This document shows positions 17,489-25,928 of a stretch of 64,000 nucleotides of DNA, piece after piece. Within the stretch, counting starts at the first letter, position 1. Every line of letters begins with the position of its first letter. The notes beneath the pieces were generated by a model that worked only from the letters and a program-made list of their open reading frames with translations, made no database searches and was not told the origin of the DNA. The stretch is from CBDBBY01 sp965205055 (GTDB lineage Bacteria; Pseudomonadota; Alphaproteobacteria; Rhodobacterales; Rhodobacteraceae): the NCBI GenBank assembly GCA_965205055.1, contig OZ242030.1:1798001-1862000 (forward strand), given 5' to 3'. Position numbers and translations under genes: made by a program.

Positions 17489-18989
17489 GACCGTAGGACT
17501 GACCGGCGGGCTGGTGATGGCATCCGCCGACAGCCGCGCCGAGAAAGCGGACATCGTCATCCGGGACGGCAAAATCTTGGCTCTCGGCCGCGATCTCGAT
17601 CTTGCGGCGCACCGGGTGACGCGGAACGAGGACGTTTCGGGCAAGCTGATCCTGCCGGGTTTCGTGAACACGCACTATCACAGCCACGACCGCTGGGACC
17701 GGGGGCGGTTCTCGACTATGCCGCTGGAAATCTGGATGTCGCTGTACAACCCGCCAACTTACGGGCGCGGCTGGACGCCGGACGAAATTTATCTGCGCAC
17801 GCTGCTGGGCGGGATGGAGTTGATCCGGGGCGGCGCCACGGCCGTGCTGGACGATGTGCATCTGGGCATGCAGATCGACGACGCGTCGATCGATGCGGTG
17901 TTCCGCGCCTATGCAGACCTTGGCATGCGCGCCGATGTGGGCATCGCCTACAGCGACCTTCCGGGGCACGAGACGATACCTTATCTGGACGATCTGCTGC
18001 CCGAGAAGTTCAAGACCAAAGGCCAGATCGGCGCGCGCAGCCGCGATGAAATGCTGGGCGTCTGGACCGAGCTTGCGCACCGCCATTCGGAGCGGGTGCG
18101 GGCGGCGGTCTCGGTCTCGGGTCCGCAACGCTGCACGGTGGAATTCCAGCAGCAGGCTCAGGAACTGGCGCGCGGGCTGAACCGCCCGGTGCTGACCCAT
18201 GTTCTGGAAACCCGAATCCAGGCGATGACCGCGCATAAATTCTATGGCAGGTCCATGATCGAGCATATGGATCAGATCGGCGTGCTGGATGCGCAGACGG
18301 TGGTCATACACGGCGTCTGGCAGACGGGCAGCGATCTGGACATCGTGGCGGGATCCGGCGCCGGCGTTTCGCACAATCCGGTGTCCAACACGAAGCTGGG
18401 CAGCGGCATCGCGCCGGTGATGTCGATGCTGAAGCGCGGCATTCCGGTAGGTCTGGGCACCGACAATCACAATGCCAATGACAGCTGCTCCATGTTCGAG
18501 GCGGTGAAATTCGGCAGCCTGCTGCAGCCGCTGCTGCACGAGGATTTCGAGGAGTGGCCCGACGCCCGCGCCAGCTTGCGCATGGCGTCCGAACATGGCG
18601 CTGCGCTGATGAGGCAGGAGGACTGCATCGGGCGGCTGGAGCCGGGATACGAGGCCGATTTCCTGTGTTTCGATCTGGCGGCGGATGGGTTCTTTCCGCT
18701 CAACGATCCTGCGGCGCACGCGGTCTACGCCGACAGTCGGGGCGCGCTGCGCGACGTTTGGGTTGCGGGCGCGAAGGTGCTTGCGGAACAGAAGATCGCA
18801 ACTGTCGACGAAGCCGCAATTCGGGCCGAGATCAGGGGCCGCGTCAAAGTAATCCAGAAGAAGGTTCTGGGCGGCGTGCCAGACAGCGCCGAGATGGAGC
18901 AATATCTGGTTGCGGCCTATCGCAAATGCATGGACGATCCGTTGATGGAGCCCTATCTGGGCCGGGTGAACTGCTGCCCGCGCCACTGA
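17481..18989 (+). CDS. TRZ/ATZ-type metal-dependent amidohydrolase; candidate thiohydantoin-propionate desulfhydrase
   Basis: A 502-aa amidohydrolase. FVNTHYHSHDRW provides the HxH metal site, VLTHVLE and VIHGVW further His, and GLGTDNHNAND the conserved Asp. It groups with deaminases and dechlorinases of the TRZ/ATZ/cytosine-deaminase type. It is not an obvious imidazolonepropionase. Its ATG overlaps the urocanase-like gene, and it closes the operon. In the known five-step ergothioneine route a metallo-hydrolase replaces sulfur by oxygen on the thiohydantoin, and this protein would fill that slot. The role is inferred from position. Confidence 0.75.
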   Translation: MTETVGLTGGLVMASADSRAEKADIVIRDGKILALGRDLDLAAHRVTRNEDVSGKLILPGFVNTHYHSHDRWDRGRFSTMPLEIWMSLYNPPTYGRGWTPDEIYLRTLLGGMELIRGGATAVLDDVHLGMQIDDASIDAVFRAYADLGMRADVGIAYSDLPGHETIPYLDDLLPEKFKTKGQIGARSRDEMLGVWTELAHRHSERVRAAVSVSGPQRCTVEFQQQAQELARGLNRPVLTHVLETRIQAMTAHKFYGRSMIEHMDQIGVLDAQTVVIHGVWQTGSDLDIVAGSGAGVSHNPVSNTKLGSGIAPVMSMLKRGIPVGLGTDNHNANDSCSMFEAVKFGSLLQPLLHEDFEEWPDARASLRMASEHGAALMRQEDCIGRLEPGYEADFLCFDLAADGFFPLNDPAAHAVYADSRGALRDVWVAGAKVLAEQKIATVDEAAIRAEIRGRVKVIQKKVLGGVPDSAEMEQYLVAAYRKCMDDPLMEPYLGRVNCCPRH

Positions 18990-19455
18990 GCGGGGCAGCG
19001 ATCAATCGCATCTCGACGCTACGCCGAAAGCTCGGCGCTGCCATTCGCCGACGGCGGTACAAAATACTCCGAATGCGTGCCGGGTGCCTAGCATGTTTGC
19101 GGCACGGGCATTTGTTGCGCCGGTCATCCGCTCAAGACCGTGCCTGAAACGGTTTGCACTCAGGTTGAACACATTCAATTAAGGAGTTCTCCCTTCTGCT
19201 CTGACTTGGTTCAATATCCGTAATGCTGGAAAACAGTGCTTCCAAAATCTATAAATCATTCTCGAGCGCAGCTAAATTGAACTCTGAAAAGTCTCAAATT
19301 CTAAGCCCTTACACCCGGTTTACATGCCAGGGTCATAGCTGGAAAATATACCGCGTCTTCGTGAGGTCACTCTATATCTACCAAAGCTCAAAATCGGTCT
19401 TTTGAACGGCAGTCGTCCACTTGACCAAAAAATATCCGTCTGCCACATAGCGGTC
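18990..19455. other. Intergenic region after the catabolic operon
   Basis: About 465 bp. A weak 60-codon frame at 19223-19405 has no recognisable similarity. The base composition changes from GC-rich to AT-rich near 19180, which probably marks the edge of an acquired segment carrying the methyltransferase. No terminator hairpin is evident after the operon. Confidence 0.45.
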
Positions 19456-20766
19456 ATGGCGAATTTTCAGAGCGAGACCGTATGGACAGGTGACAACCTC
19501 GTCATCATGCGGGGCATGAACAGCGAGTCGGTCGACCTGATTTACTTGGACCCGCCATTCAACTCGAACCGCGACTACGAGGCGCCAATCGGAAGCAAGG
19601 CAGCGGGCGCATCTTTCAAGGACGCATGGACGCTTGCCGACGTGGACGTGCATGAGCACGGCGAACTGGCTGACCGAAACCCCGCTGCTTACGCAGTCAT
19701 CGAAGCAGCACGTCAAGCCCACGGCAAAGGGATGCAGTCCTACCTGATCTTCATGGCCGTTCGGCTCCTCGAAATGCATCGACTGCTGAAACCGACCGGC
19801 TCAATCTACCTGCATTGCGACGATGCGGCAGGACATTATCTCAAGCTGCTCATGGACGGGATTTTCGGAGCAAGGCGATTTCGGAACTCAATCACGTGGC
19901 GACGCTCGGTGGCGCATAACGACCCTAGCCGATATGGTCGGATTTCCGATAGTCTGCTTTTCTATACCCGCGGCGACGAATGGACTTGGAACGTTGTCCG
20001 GGAGCCGTTAAGCGACGAGGATATCTGCAAAGCCTATCCGAGAGTGGATGAGAACGGCAACCGTTTCAGAGCGGATAATCTGACTGGTCCAATGCACGGT
20101 TCGGGCGGCGGTGAATCCGCTCGAGATTGGAACGGTTATAAGGTTGCTTCTCGTAGCCGAGTTTGGTCGCCGCCCAAAACCGGTGGCTACGCCGAGTATA
20201 TCGAGCAAAAACGGATACCGAACTATCGATCAATCGAAGGAGTTCATGCGCGGCTGGACGAACTCGACAAAGCGGGATTGATTATTCATCCGAAAAAAGG
20301 TTTTTGGCCGAGCCTGAAGCGCTATGCGGAGGCGGATCAGGGAAAGCCGCTTCAAGACATAATTTACAAGCCGACGGGGCTGACGAACTATTCGGGTAGC
20401 GAGTATATCGGCTATCCAACGCAGAAACCGCTTGCGTTGCTGGACCGGATCCTCCGCGCCAGCAGCAATTGCGACGACATGGTATTCGACCCGTTTTGCG
20501 GGTGCGCTACGACGCTTGTCGCCGCTGACAGATTGCAGCGGAAATGGGCAGGAGTCGATCTGTCGCTGCTTGCTATCAAGCTCGTGAATGAGCGGATCAA
20601 GAAGGACCGAGGCGAATTATGGGGGGGGGGGCGAACGCGCTGGACAATCCGCCGCAGCGCACGGACCTTGATCACTTCCCGAACTATCGCACGCAGCGGC
20701 ATCGCCTGTATGGAGAGCAGGAAGGCGTATGCAAGGGCTGCGATACGCACTTTCCGTTCCGAGTGA
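19456..20766 (+). CDS. Beta-class DNA N6-adenine/N4-cytosine methyltransferase, out of frame at a G11 tract
   Basis: From ATG 19456 (MANFQSETVW) the protein has LIYLDPPFNSN (motif IV DPPF, residues 32-35) near the start and VFDPFCGCATT (motif I, AdoMet binding, about 344-352) near the end, the permuted beta-class order. The catalytic part ends at about residue 388, exactly where a run of 11 G begins. In the present frame the protein continues into a meaningless arginine-rich tail to 20766. The homologous family normally continues into an HNH nuclease domain, which here sits in another frame at 20619-20900. With one more G (or two fewer) the product would be a 481-aa methyltransferase-HNH fusion. 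Confidence 0.85.
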   Translation: MANFQSETVWTGDNLVIMRGMNSESVDLIYLDPPFNSNRDYEAPIGSKAAGASFKDAWTLADVDVHEHGELADRNPAAYAVIEAARQAHGKGMQSYLIFMAVRLLEMHRLLKPTGSIYLHCDDAAGHYLKLLMDGIFGARRFRNSITWRRSVAHNDPSRYGRISDSLLFYTRGDEWTWNVVREPLSDEDICKAYPRVDENGNRFRADNLTGPMHGSGGGESARDWNGYKVASRSRVWSPPKTGGYAEYIEQKRIPNYRSIEGVHARLDELDKAGLIIHPKKGFWPSLKRYAEADQGKPLQDIIYKPTGLTNYSGSEYIGYPTQKPLALLDRILRASSNCDDMVFDPFCGCATTLVAADRLQRKWAGVDLSLLAIKLVNERIKKDRGELWGGGRTRWTIRRSARTLITSRTIARSGIACMESRKAYARAAIRTFRSE

Positions 20767-20900
20767 TGGAAGTTGACCATATTTTGCCGATTTCACGCGG
20801 CGGTACCGATCATCCAGATAATTTGCAGGTCCTTTGCTCCGGCTGCAACCGAAGCAAAGGAGGCAATACTATGGCTGAGTGGCGGGCAAGAACTGCGTAG
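20619..20900 (+). pseudogene. HNH nuclease domain, C-terminal part of the methyltransferase gene in a shifted frame
   Basis: The frame reads YRTQRHRLYGEQEGVCKGC, then MEVDHILPISRGGTDH and NLQVLCSGCNRSKGG. This is a complete HNH (beta-beta-alpha metal) domain with four zinc cysteines (CKGC, CSGC) and the DHI...N signature. ATG 20619 overlaps the G tract and lacks a good ribosome site, so independent translation is doubtful. Production most likely depends on slippage or frame switching at the tract. Listed separately because the current frame splits the gene. Confidence 0.75.
20621..20631 (+). repeat. G11 homopolymer tract (putative phase-variation switch)
   Basis: Eleven consecutive G lie inside the methyltransferase-HNH gene. 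G11 gives frame 1 (methyltransferase alone); G12 or G9 would join both domains. Poly-G tracts of this length slip during replication in many bacteria and commonly switch restriction-modification genes. A sequencing or assembly error at the homopolymer is the alternative. Confidence 0.7.
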
Positions 20901-20917
20901 GATGGAGAAGTCCAAAC

Positions 20918-21209
20918 ATGAGCAAAAACCAAAGCCGTCAATTGCGCCGACAAAGGAAAACAAAGATCATTAAACCAAGGCAACCAAAATGATGGCTCGT
21001 GCTATCAAGCCACTGGCAAGAAATCTTCAATAAGTACTAATTCTGTTTCCTTTCCTTTAATTGCGAGCAACAAGGGCAAGCCGCATTTGCTGCCCTCCTG
21101 CCTTGAAGACGAATTTTTGAACTTCGACCGTGCCCTCGATGAGGCGGCGGCGTCCCACTCACGAATAATGGAGACGCTCTCCAGAAGCAGCTGGGAGCGT
21201 GGAGTTTAA
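20918..21209 (+). pseudogene. Small basic ORF with a probable frameshift
   Basis: ATG 20918 follows GGAGAAG at good spacing and encodes 24 residues rich in Lys/Arg (MSKNQSRQLRRQRKTKII...) before TGA at 20990. Removing one A from the CCAAAATGA stretch would extend the protein to 21209 with a sensible acidic C-terminus (LEDEFLNFDRALDEAAAS). It may be a small partner of the methyltransferase gene, now broken, or the 24-aa peptide alone. I do not recognise it. Confidence 0.35.
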
Positions 21210-21271
21210 TTCAAATGAACAGTGCTGCACTGCAATCAATCGTTCAAACAATCGAACGCCGCTATTGGAAA

Positions 21272-22303
21272 TCACCCAAAAAGACTAGGTTGTGCGCTCA
21301 GAGGATGTTGGCCCATTGTGATCTTATCAGCAATTTTCCGATAGGTCTTTTCTCCGATTCCATGCACCAAGAGGATGCTTTCCGCTGTCAGGAATGGCCC
21401 TTTGTCCTCGCGATACGCCACGATTGTTTCGACCAGTTTCAGCGTGATTCCTAGACGTGAATGTAAGGTTTCTGGGTTGGCTGTATTGATGTCGACGCGA
21501 GTGCAATAGGCGATGGCATCAGGGTTGACAGATACCTCTTCAACCATATTTGCAGGAGCTTTCATTATAGCATCAATTGGCCGCTCTTCGCCAATGTTAA
21601 ACATCCACAGACGGTTATCACCAGAAACTTGGTAAATCTTCCCAATTTGCTTGCCGCGCAACAGAAAATCCGGTATAGGTAACGGTTCAACGGACTGAAA
21701 GGAATTCGAAGGCTCCTTCTTTATCTGCTCCCGCAATTCCATCAGCAACCGTCCCAAAGCATTGGTACCCACCAGTGTCCTATCGCCCATAAGCTTGGCA
21801 CCCCAAAAATCGTCCCGGAGAGAAAGCTCGACGATTGGAAAATCCCCGGTTTCAAGCAGCGCATCTCGGAATCTATTCCAATTTTGTACAAGCTTAACTC
21901 GCAAGCACCAGCGCATAACTTTGACCCGAACTGAATCCCAATCGGAGCGTGAATTCAATTGATGCGATTTGCTTTTCATCTTTGCTGTCATCGGACTACG
22001 TTCAGCAATTATCCAGTCCTGAATTTCCGGAAGGTGGGGAAAACGACATGCTTGGTACAAAGCCTCGGAAGTTCGAATTTTAACCCCGCTGACATGCAAC
22101 GGAAAGCCGCCAGCCATATTGGAGAGGCCACCAAATCTCTCCTTCGTTTTGCGGAAGACAGCGGATTTCGCACGGTCGTACTCCCGAATTCGAGATTTCG
22201 TGCGGAGATCGGTCAACGTAGCCATTTTGAATTGCCTATTGGACGTAAGCTCTACGTCGAAGCGGGTACCAGCGACTAAAAGGATGAGAGAACGGATCGC
22301 CAT
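21272..22303 (-). CDS. NADAR-domain protein fused to a ComEA-like helix-hairpin-helix
   Basis: A protein of 343 aa from 22303, or ~317 aa from ATG 22225, which fits the domain start better. The NADAR/YbiA-like region has FGGLSNMAGGFPLHVSGV, SEALYQACRFP, a charged segment SPMTAKMKSKSHQ and FRDALLETGDFPIVELS. NADAR enzymes cleave N-glycosidic bonds, including ADP-ribose from guanine in DNA. The C-terminal ~65 residues (VDINTANPETLHSRLGIT, FLTAESILLVHGIGEKTY) form paired HhH motifs of the ComEA type and should bind DNA. This supports a role in DNA de-ADP-ribosylation or base excision. It lies 164 bp downstream of a deoxyribosyltransferase/TIR-like gene on the same strand. Confidence 0.8.
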   Translation of the reverse strand: MAIRSLILLVAGTRFDVELTSNRQFKMATLTDLRTKSRIREYDRAKSAVFRKTKERFGGLSNMAGGFPLHVSGVKIRTSEALYQACRFPHLPEIQDWIIAERSPMTAKMKSKSHQLNSRSDWDSVRVKVMRWCLRVKLVQNWNRFRDALLETGDFPIVELSLRDDFWGAKLMGDRTLVGTNALGRLLMELREQIKKEPSNSFQSVEPLPIPDFLLRGKQIGKIYQVSGDNRLWMFNIGEERPIDAIMKAPANMVEEVSVNPDAIAYCTRVDINTANPETLHSRLGITLKLVETIVAYREDKGPFLTAESILLVHGIGEKTYRKIADKITMGQHPLSAQPSLFG

Positions 22304-22467
22304 AGCAAAGGGTTTGCGAAGCAGCTTCGTCGGTGATCATTCATCTACTTTTTAGGAACGTAGTACGTACTGAAACACTCAGGACACTCCTCGTTGCTTG
22401 CACAAACCGATGAATCTTTGTTCCGCTAAGAAAGAAAATTGCACATTCTCAGCGATCCGCCGTCGCC

Positions 22468-23547
22468 TCAGATGTGCGGCCCCTCTCCAATAGCGGCGAC
22501 AATACGGTTCGTAAGTGCTTTGCGGAATTCTTTCAGCTCATCCTCGCGCCAGAAGATGTGAAATCGCTGGCGCGTGTCAAAATGCAGATGCTCTTTATGA
22601 TCCTCGTGGCAGGTGCAAACTACAGGAATGTCCAGCCCGTCTGCGAAACCAGCCTCGAAATACACTCCGCCGCGAGGAATTGCGATCATCAGATCATCCT
22701 TATCCTTGGCTTCGACCAGCTCGCAGGTAAAGTCGGCAATGACGAGGCACGCTCGGCGGATTTCTGCGATGATCGCGTCATCTATCCGACCTGTACTCTC
22801 CGTCTGGTCGATCCGCACAGGCAGGTAGCCGGCATCTCCCAGAGCCGGTTCTATGGCTTCGTCATAGGCGGCCTGGGTCGACTGATGAATCCACATCGCA
22901 ACGAACGCACGGTCGCTATCGGGCGTCGCGGAACGAAGAAGATCCAGCCTCTTCGCACCCCGGCCTGTAACTTTCCAAGAATTATAGTTTTTGTTTTCCC
23001 AGAAAATGTATTGCTCTTGGATGGCCCATTCCGTCAAGACCATCAGCTCACTAAATTCCTGGCATTCGGTTGCGGCCATGCAGAGCTGGGTAAATTCCCA
23101 GTCCGGATCGGACGCATGTCCCTGCGTCGGGGTATCCCTCCAACTTACCGGCTGTGAAACTGGCTCGGCGCGCTCTTCCGCCAGCAAGAGCAGTTCGTCC
23201 ATCCGGGCTGCATAGCCAAGCCGGTTGCGTTGGGCCAGCGCCTTGAAATCGTCGGAGCCGCCAATTACGGGCACAGCGGAATTTCGATTTGCCTCGAAGA
23301 TTGCCCGCGACACCGCTACCTGAAGGCGCTGCCGCTCAGTGCCATTGATCTCGGAGGTCAACGAAGGCAGCGGACCGGGGCGCATGCTTGCAAACATCCC
23401 ACCTGCCCTGAAAGAATGCCAATACCGGTATTGATCGCCATGGTCTTTGCGAGAAACGTAGTTCGATCCCCAGATTGGACAAGCGGAAATCTGACCTTCT
23501 GCTCTGATGTCGGCCTCAACATTCTGATCATATGTCAATGATTTCAT
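22468..23547 (-). CDS. Nucleoside 2-deoxyribosyltransferase/TIR-like domain protein
   Basis: A 359-aa protein from ATG 23547, with GGGAGAG upstream. The C-terminal ~160 residues show RAFVAMWIHQSTQAAYDEAI, GYLPVRIDQTESTGRIDD, CLVIADFTCE and RGGVYFEAGFADGL, the nucleoside deoxyribosyltransferase-like fold related to TIR/STIR domains, with a conserved Glu in FEAGFA. Such domains can hydrolyse NAD or nucleosides and act as defence effectors. The N-terminal ~200 residues are unassigned and could be the sensor. The NADAR gene downstream on the same strand suggests a nucleotide-metabolism pair. NADase activity is not demonstrated by the sequence. Confidence 0.7.
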   Translation of the reverse strand: MKSLTYDQNVEADIRAEGQISACPIWGSNYVSRKDHGDQYRYWHSFRAGGMFASMRPGPLPSLTSEINGTERQRLQVAVSRAIFEANRNSAVPVIGGSDDFKALAQRNRLGYAARMDELLLLAEERAEPVSQPVSWRDTPTQGHASDPDWEFTQLCMAATECQEFSELMVLTEWAIQEQYIFWENKNYNSWKVTGRGAKRLDLLRSATPDSDRAFVAMWIHQSTQAAYDEAIEPALGDAGYLPVRIDQTESTGRIDDAIIAEIRRACLVIADFTCELVEAKDKDDLMIAIPRGGVYFEAGFADGLDIPVVCTCHEDHKEHLHFDTRQRFHIFWREDELKEFRKALTNRIVAAIGEGPHI

Positions 23548-23650
23548 GCCGTTTTCTCTCCCGCTTCAATCGCCTCGACTGCGGAACAGTGGCGATTTGT
23601 CCGTTTAGACGCCAACAAGCACGGAACTATCCATGTTGTGAGTTAGAGCA

Positions 23651-23676
23651 TCTCTCACTTAGAGAGAATCATTTTT
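23651..23676. terminator. Small hairpin followed by T-rich sequence
   Basis: TCTCTC-ACTTA-GAGAGA forms a 6-bp stem at 23651-23667, followed by ATCATTTTTA. It lies upstream of the 22468-23547 gene and before the antitoxin gene. It may insulate the two divergent units, but the stem is short. Confidence 0.25.
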
Positions 23677-23842
23677 AGATTCTAGAGGTTACGTTTTTCG
23701 TCTGTATGGTTCAGAGGCCGAACTGGTGAAAGAGGCCAGTCCGGATGCAGATTGAATCCGCTTCACAACTCAGTACCCTGCCAAGTTGGACATCGCCCGC
23801 CTTCCCGCAATATGTCTAGCGAGGAAACCATAGGAGGCTCAG

Positions 23843-24067
23843 GTGCAAGTCGATATTCATACGGCCAAAACCACGTTGCCTGATTTGATACTCCGTGCGG
23901 AAGCGGGTGAAGATGTGGTGATTGCGAGACGTGGCAAACCCGCTGTGCGGTTGGTGCCCGTTGTGGAGTGCAGTAGCCGAAGGTTTGGCCGGTTCAAATC
24001 GCTTGAGGCCGTCGGCGATGTTGTCGCCCCGTTGGATGGCGATGATCTGACCAGCTGGGAACGCTGA
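23843..24067 (+). CDS. Phd/YefM-family antitoxin
   Basis: A 74-aa protein with GTG start and AGGAGG five bases before it. The sequence MQVDIHTAKTTLPDLILRAE followed by GEDVVIARRGKPAVRLVPV is the classic Phd/YefM N-terminal DNA-binding fold. The acidic C-terminus (LDGDDLTSWER) would wrap the toxin and is intact. The stop codon overlaps the start of a VapC-type toxin gene that is frameshifted, so the antitoxin now appears to be an orphan. It probably represses its own promoter. Confidence 0.85.
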   Translation: MQVDIHTAKTTLPDLILRAEAGEDVVIARRGKPAVRLVPVVECSSRRFGRFKSLEAVGDVVAPLDGDDLTSWER

Positions 24068-24440
24068 TAGCCGGGCCCCTCATCGATACGCATCCGTTGA
24101 TTTGGTTCGCGCCTGGCGACGCGACCCAAATGCCGCCGGCCACCGCCAAATTGATCCAAGACCCGCAAATCGATGTTTTTGTGAGTGCTGCTTTGGTCTG
24201 GGAAATCGCCACAAAAAAAATCCCGCTTGGGCAAATTCGCCGGCGGCCGGCGTTGCGAATATCGCAGCCCGTCCTTCCTACTATGTTTCAGAACTGACAA
24301 TGGTGGGCCTGCCAATCACCTTGGATCACGCCAGGCCCGCTGGTCTCTTTGCAGCAGAACATCGTGATCCGTTTGATCGGATACTTGCCGCACAAAACCA
24401 ACTCGAGAACCTCGCCCTCGTGAGTGCGGAACCGACTTAA
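24064..24440 (+). pseudogene. VapC-type PIN-domain toxin, frameshifted
   Basis: The expected PIN ribonuclease is spread over three frames. The first gives LIDTHPLIWF (first catalytic Asp) and DVFVSAALVWEIATKK. After an A8 run near 24214 the next frame gives SRLGKFAGG. The third gives VSELTMVGLPITLDHARP and HRDPFDRILAAQNQ, which carries the last acidic residues, and ends at 24440. The start position also reads CTG instead of ATG/GTG/TTG. At least two indels make this toxin non-functional, while its antitoxin is intact. Confidence 0.75.
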
Positions 24441-24545
24441 CCAAAAATATGGGATGCATCCTTCAAGAACAGCCGTTGGCCCGACTTCCTCGATTGGAGG
24501 GATTGCGGTACTGCAGCCGCCTGAACAAAAAACGTGTGGCGCACC
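24441..24545. mobile_element. Fragment of a short terminal-inverted-repeat element (copy 1)
   Basis: It contains two right-type ends, ACCAAAAATATGGGATGCAT at 24441 and ACAAAAAACGTGTGGCGCAC ending at 24545. Between them the internal stretch with GTTGGCCCGACT and GCAGCCGCCTGA is shared with the elements at 34084 and 46281. It directly abuts the stop of the dead VapC toxin. Confidence 0.5.
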
Positions 24546-24710
24546 CTCCCGCGAAACCTGCCCTTGAAATGCCCGAACCAATTTGCAGAATGATTGTCAT
24601 GCAACTCAACTTGCTGATAGTTGATTGAAAACAACTTGGTCGACCCGCACCCCGCAGCGCAAGGCAGAGCGCCTGCAATACTTGAACTTAGTCATAGCGA
24701 AGCGAACGGA

Positions 24711-25928
24711 ATGACATCGCAAGACGCTGACACTACGCCGCCGCGAATCGAACGGCTGAAGGTACGGAACTTCCGGGCCTTGCGGGACGTAGAGATTAAG
24801 CAGCTAACACCGATGACGGTGCTCCTCGGTCCTAACGGCAGCGGCAAATCCACGGTGTTCGATGTATTCGCATTCCTCGCGGAGTGCTTTTCGTCCGGCC
24901 TAAGTTCTGCTTGGAACCGACGCGGACGGGCCAAGGAACTCAAGACCCGCGACGCTGATGGGACGGTCATCATCGAGTTGGCGTACAGAGAACGGCCGGG
25001 AACGCCGCGCATCACCTACCATCTCGAAGTGGACGAATGCGATGGGAAACTGTCAGTCGTCCACGAGTGGTTGCGATGGAAACGGGGCAGCCGGGGAGCG
25101 CCGTTCCAGTTCTTGAAATACCGGAATGGCGAAGGCCAAGCGGTCCGCGGAGACGAACCCGACGCAGGAGGTGAGAGGAAAGCAATCCCTCTCAAATCAT
25201 CCGATATCTTGGCGGTCAACGCGCTCGGGCAGTTTCAGGAACACCCGCGCGTGGCGGCGCTTCGTGACTTCGTCATGGGCTGGCACGTGTCCTGCCTGTC
25301 TTCCGACGGCGCACGCAGCTGGGCCGAAGCGGGTCCGCAGGCGCATCTGAGTGCGAACGGCAACAATCTCGCCAACGTCATCCAGCATCTGAGCGGAAAG
25401 CATCCGAAGCGACTTGACCGAATCTTAGAAACTTTGCGTCGGCGCGTACCGCGAATCGAGAGCGTGCTGGCCGAGGCCATGCCGGACGGTCGGCTGCAGC
25501 TGCAAATCAAGGATGCGCCGTTCAACCGCCCGGTTCCTGGGCGCTTCGCTTCCGACGGTACGCTGAAGATGCTGGCCTATCTGGTGTTGCTGCATGACCC
25601 GAAACCGCCGCCCTTCATCGGCATTGAGGAGCCGGAAAACTTCCTGCATCCGCGCCTGCTTAACGGACTGGCGGAAGAATGCATGGCGGCCAGCGAGCGC
25701 ACGCAGATGCTTACCACCACCCATTCGCCGTTTTTCCTGAGCGCACTGAAGCCCGAACAGGCGCATGTCCTTTGGCGGGACCAAAAGGGGCACACGCGGG
25801 CGCGGCGAGTCGCCGACATTAATCGCGTGCCCAACTTCATGGAGAGCGGCGCGCTGCTCGGCGACCTCTGGATGGAAGGCTATTTCAACGTCGGCGACCC
25901 GTTGACCCGACATGGCGCGGAACGCTAG
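24711..25928 (+). CDS. AAA/ABC-type ATPase (RecF/OLD-like)
   Basis: A 405-aa protein from ATG 24711 (MTSQDADTTPP); a TTG at 24621 would add 30 unlikely residues. Walker A is LLGPNGSGKST, Walker B/D-loop is FIGIEEPENFLHPRLL, and the switch His is in TTTHSPFFLSAL. The region between is the usual coiled-coil insertion, short here. Unlike full OLD nucleases it lacks the TOPRIM domain; that role is probably taken by the next gene, whose GTG overlaps the TAG stop by one base. Such ATPase-nuclease pairs are common in phage defence. Confidence 0.85.
   Translation: MTSQDADTTPPRIERLKVRNFRALRDVEIKQLTPMTVLLGPNGSGKSTVFDVFAFLAECFSSGLSSAWNRRGRAKELKTRDADGTVIIELAYRERPGTPRITYHLEVDECDGKLSVVHEWLRWKRGSRGAPFQFLKYRNGEGQAVRGDEPDAGGERKAIPLKSSDILAVNALGQFQEHPRVAALRDFVMGWHVSCLSSDGARSWAEAGPQAHLSANGNNLANVIQHLSGKHPKRLDRILETLRRRVPRIESVLAEAMPDGRLQLQIKDAPFNRPVPGRFASDGTLKMLAYLVLLHDPKPPPFIGIEEPENFLHPRLLNGLAEECMAASERTQMLTTTHSPFFLSALKPEQAHVLWRDQKGHTRARRVADINRVPNFMESGALLGDLWMEGYFNVGDPLTRHGAER

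Noticed and set aside
17475..18986. A 503-codon minus-strand frame covering the TRZ/ATZ amidohydrolase gene
   Set aside because: It is the antisense shadow of a GC-rich gene; its translation is rich in His, Arg and Gln with no motif, while the plus strand has all metal-site motifs.
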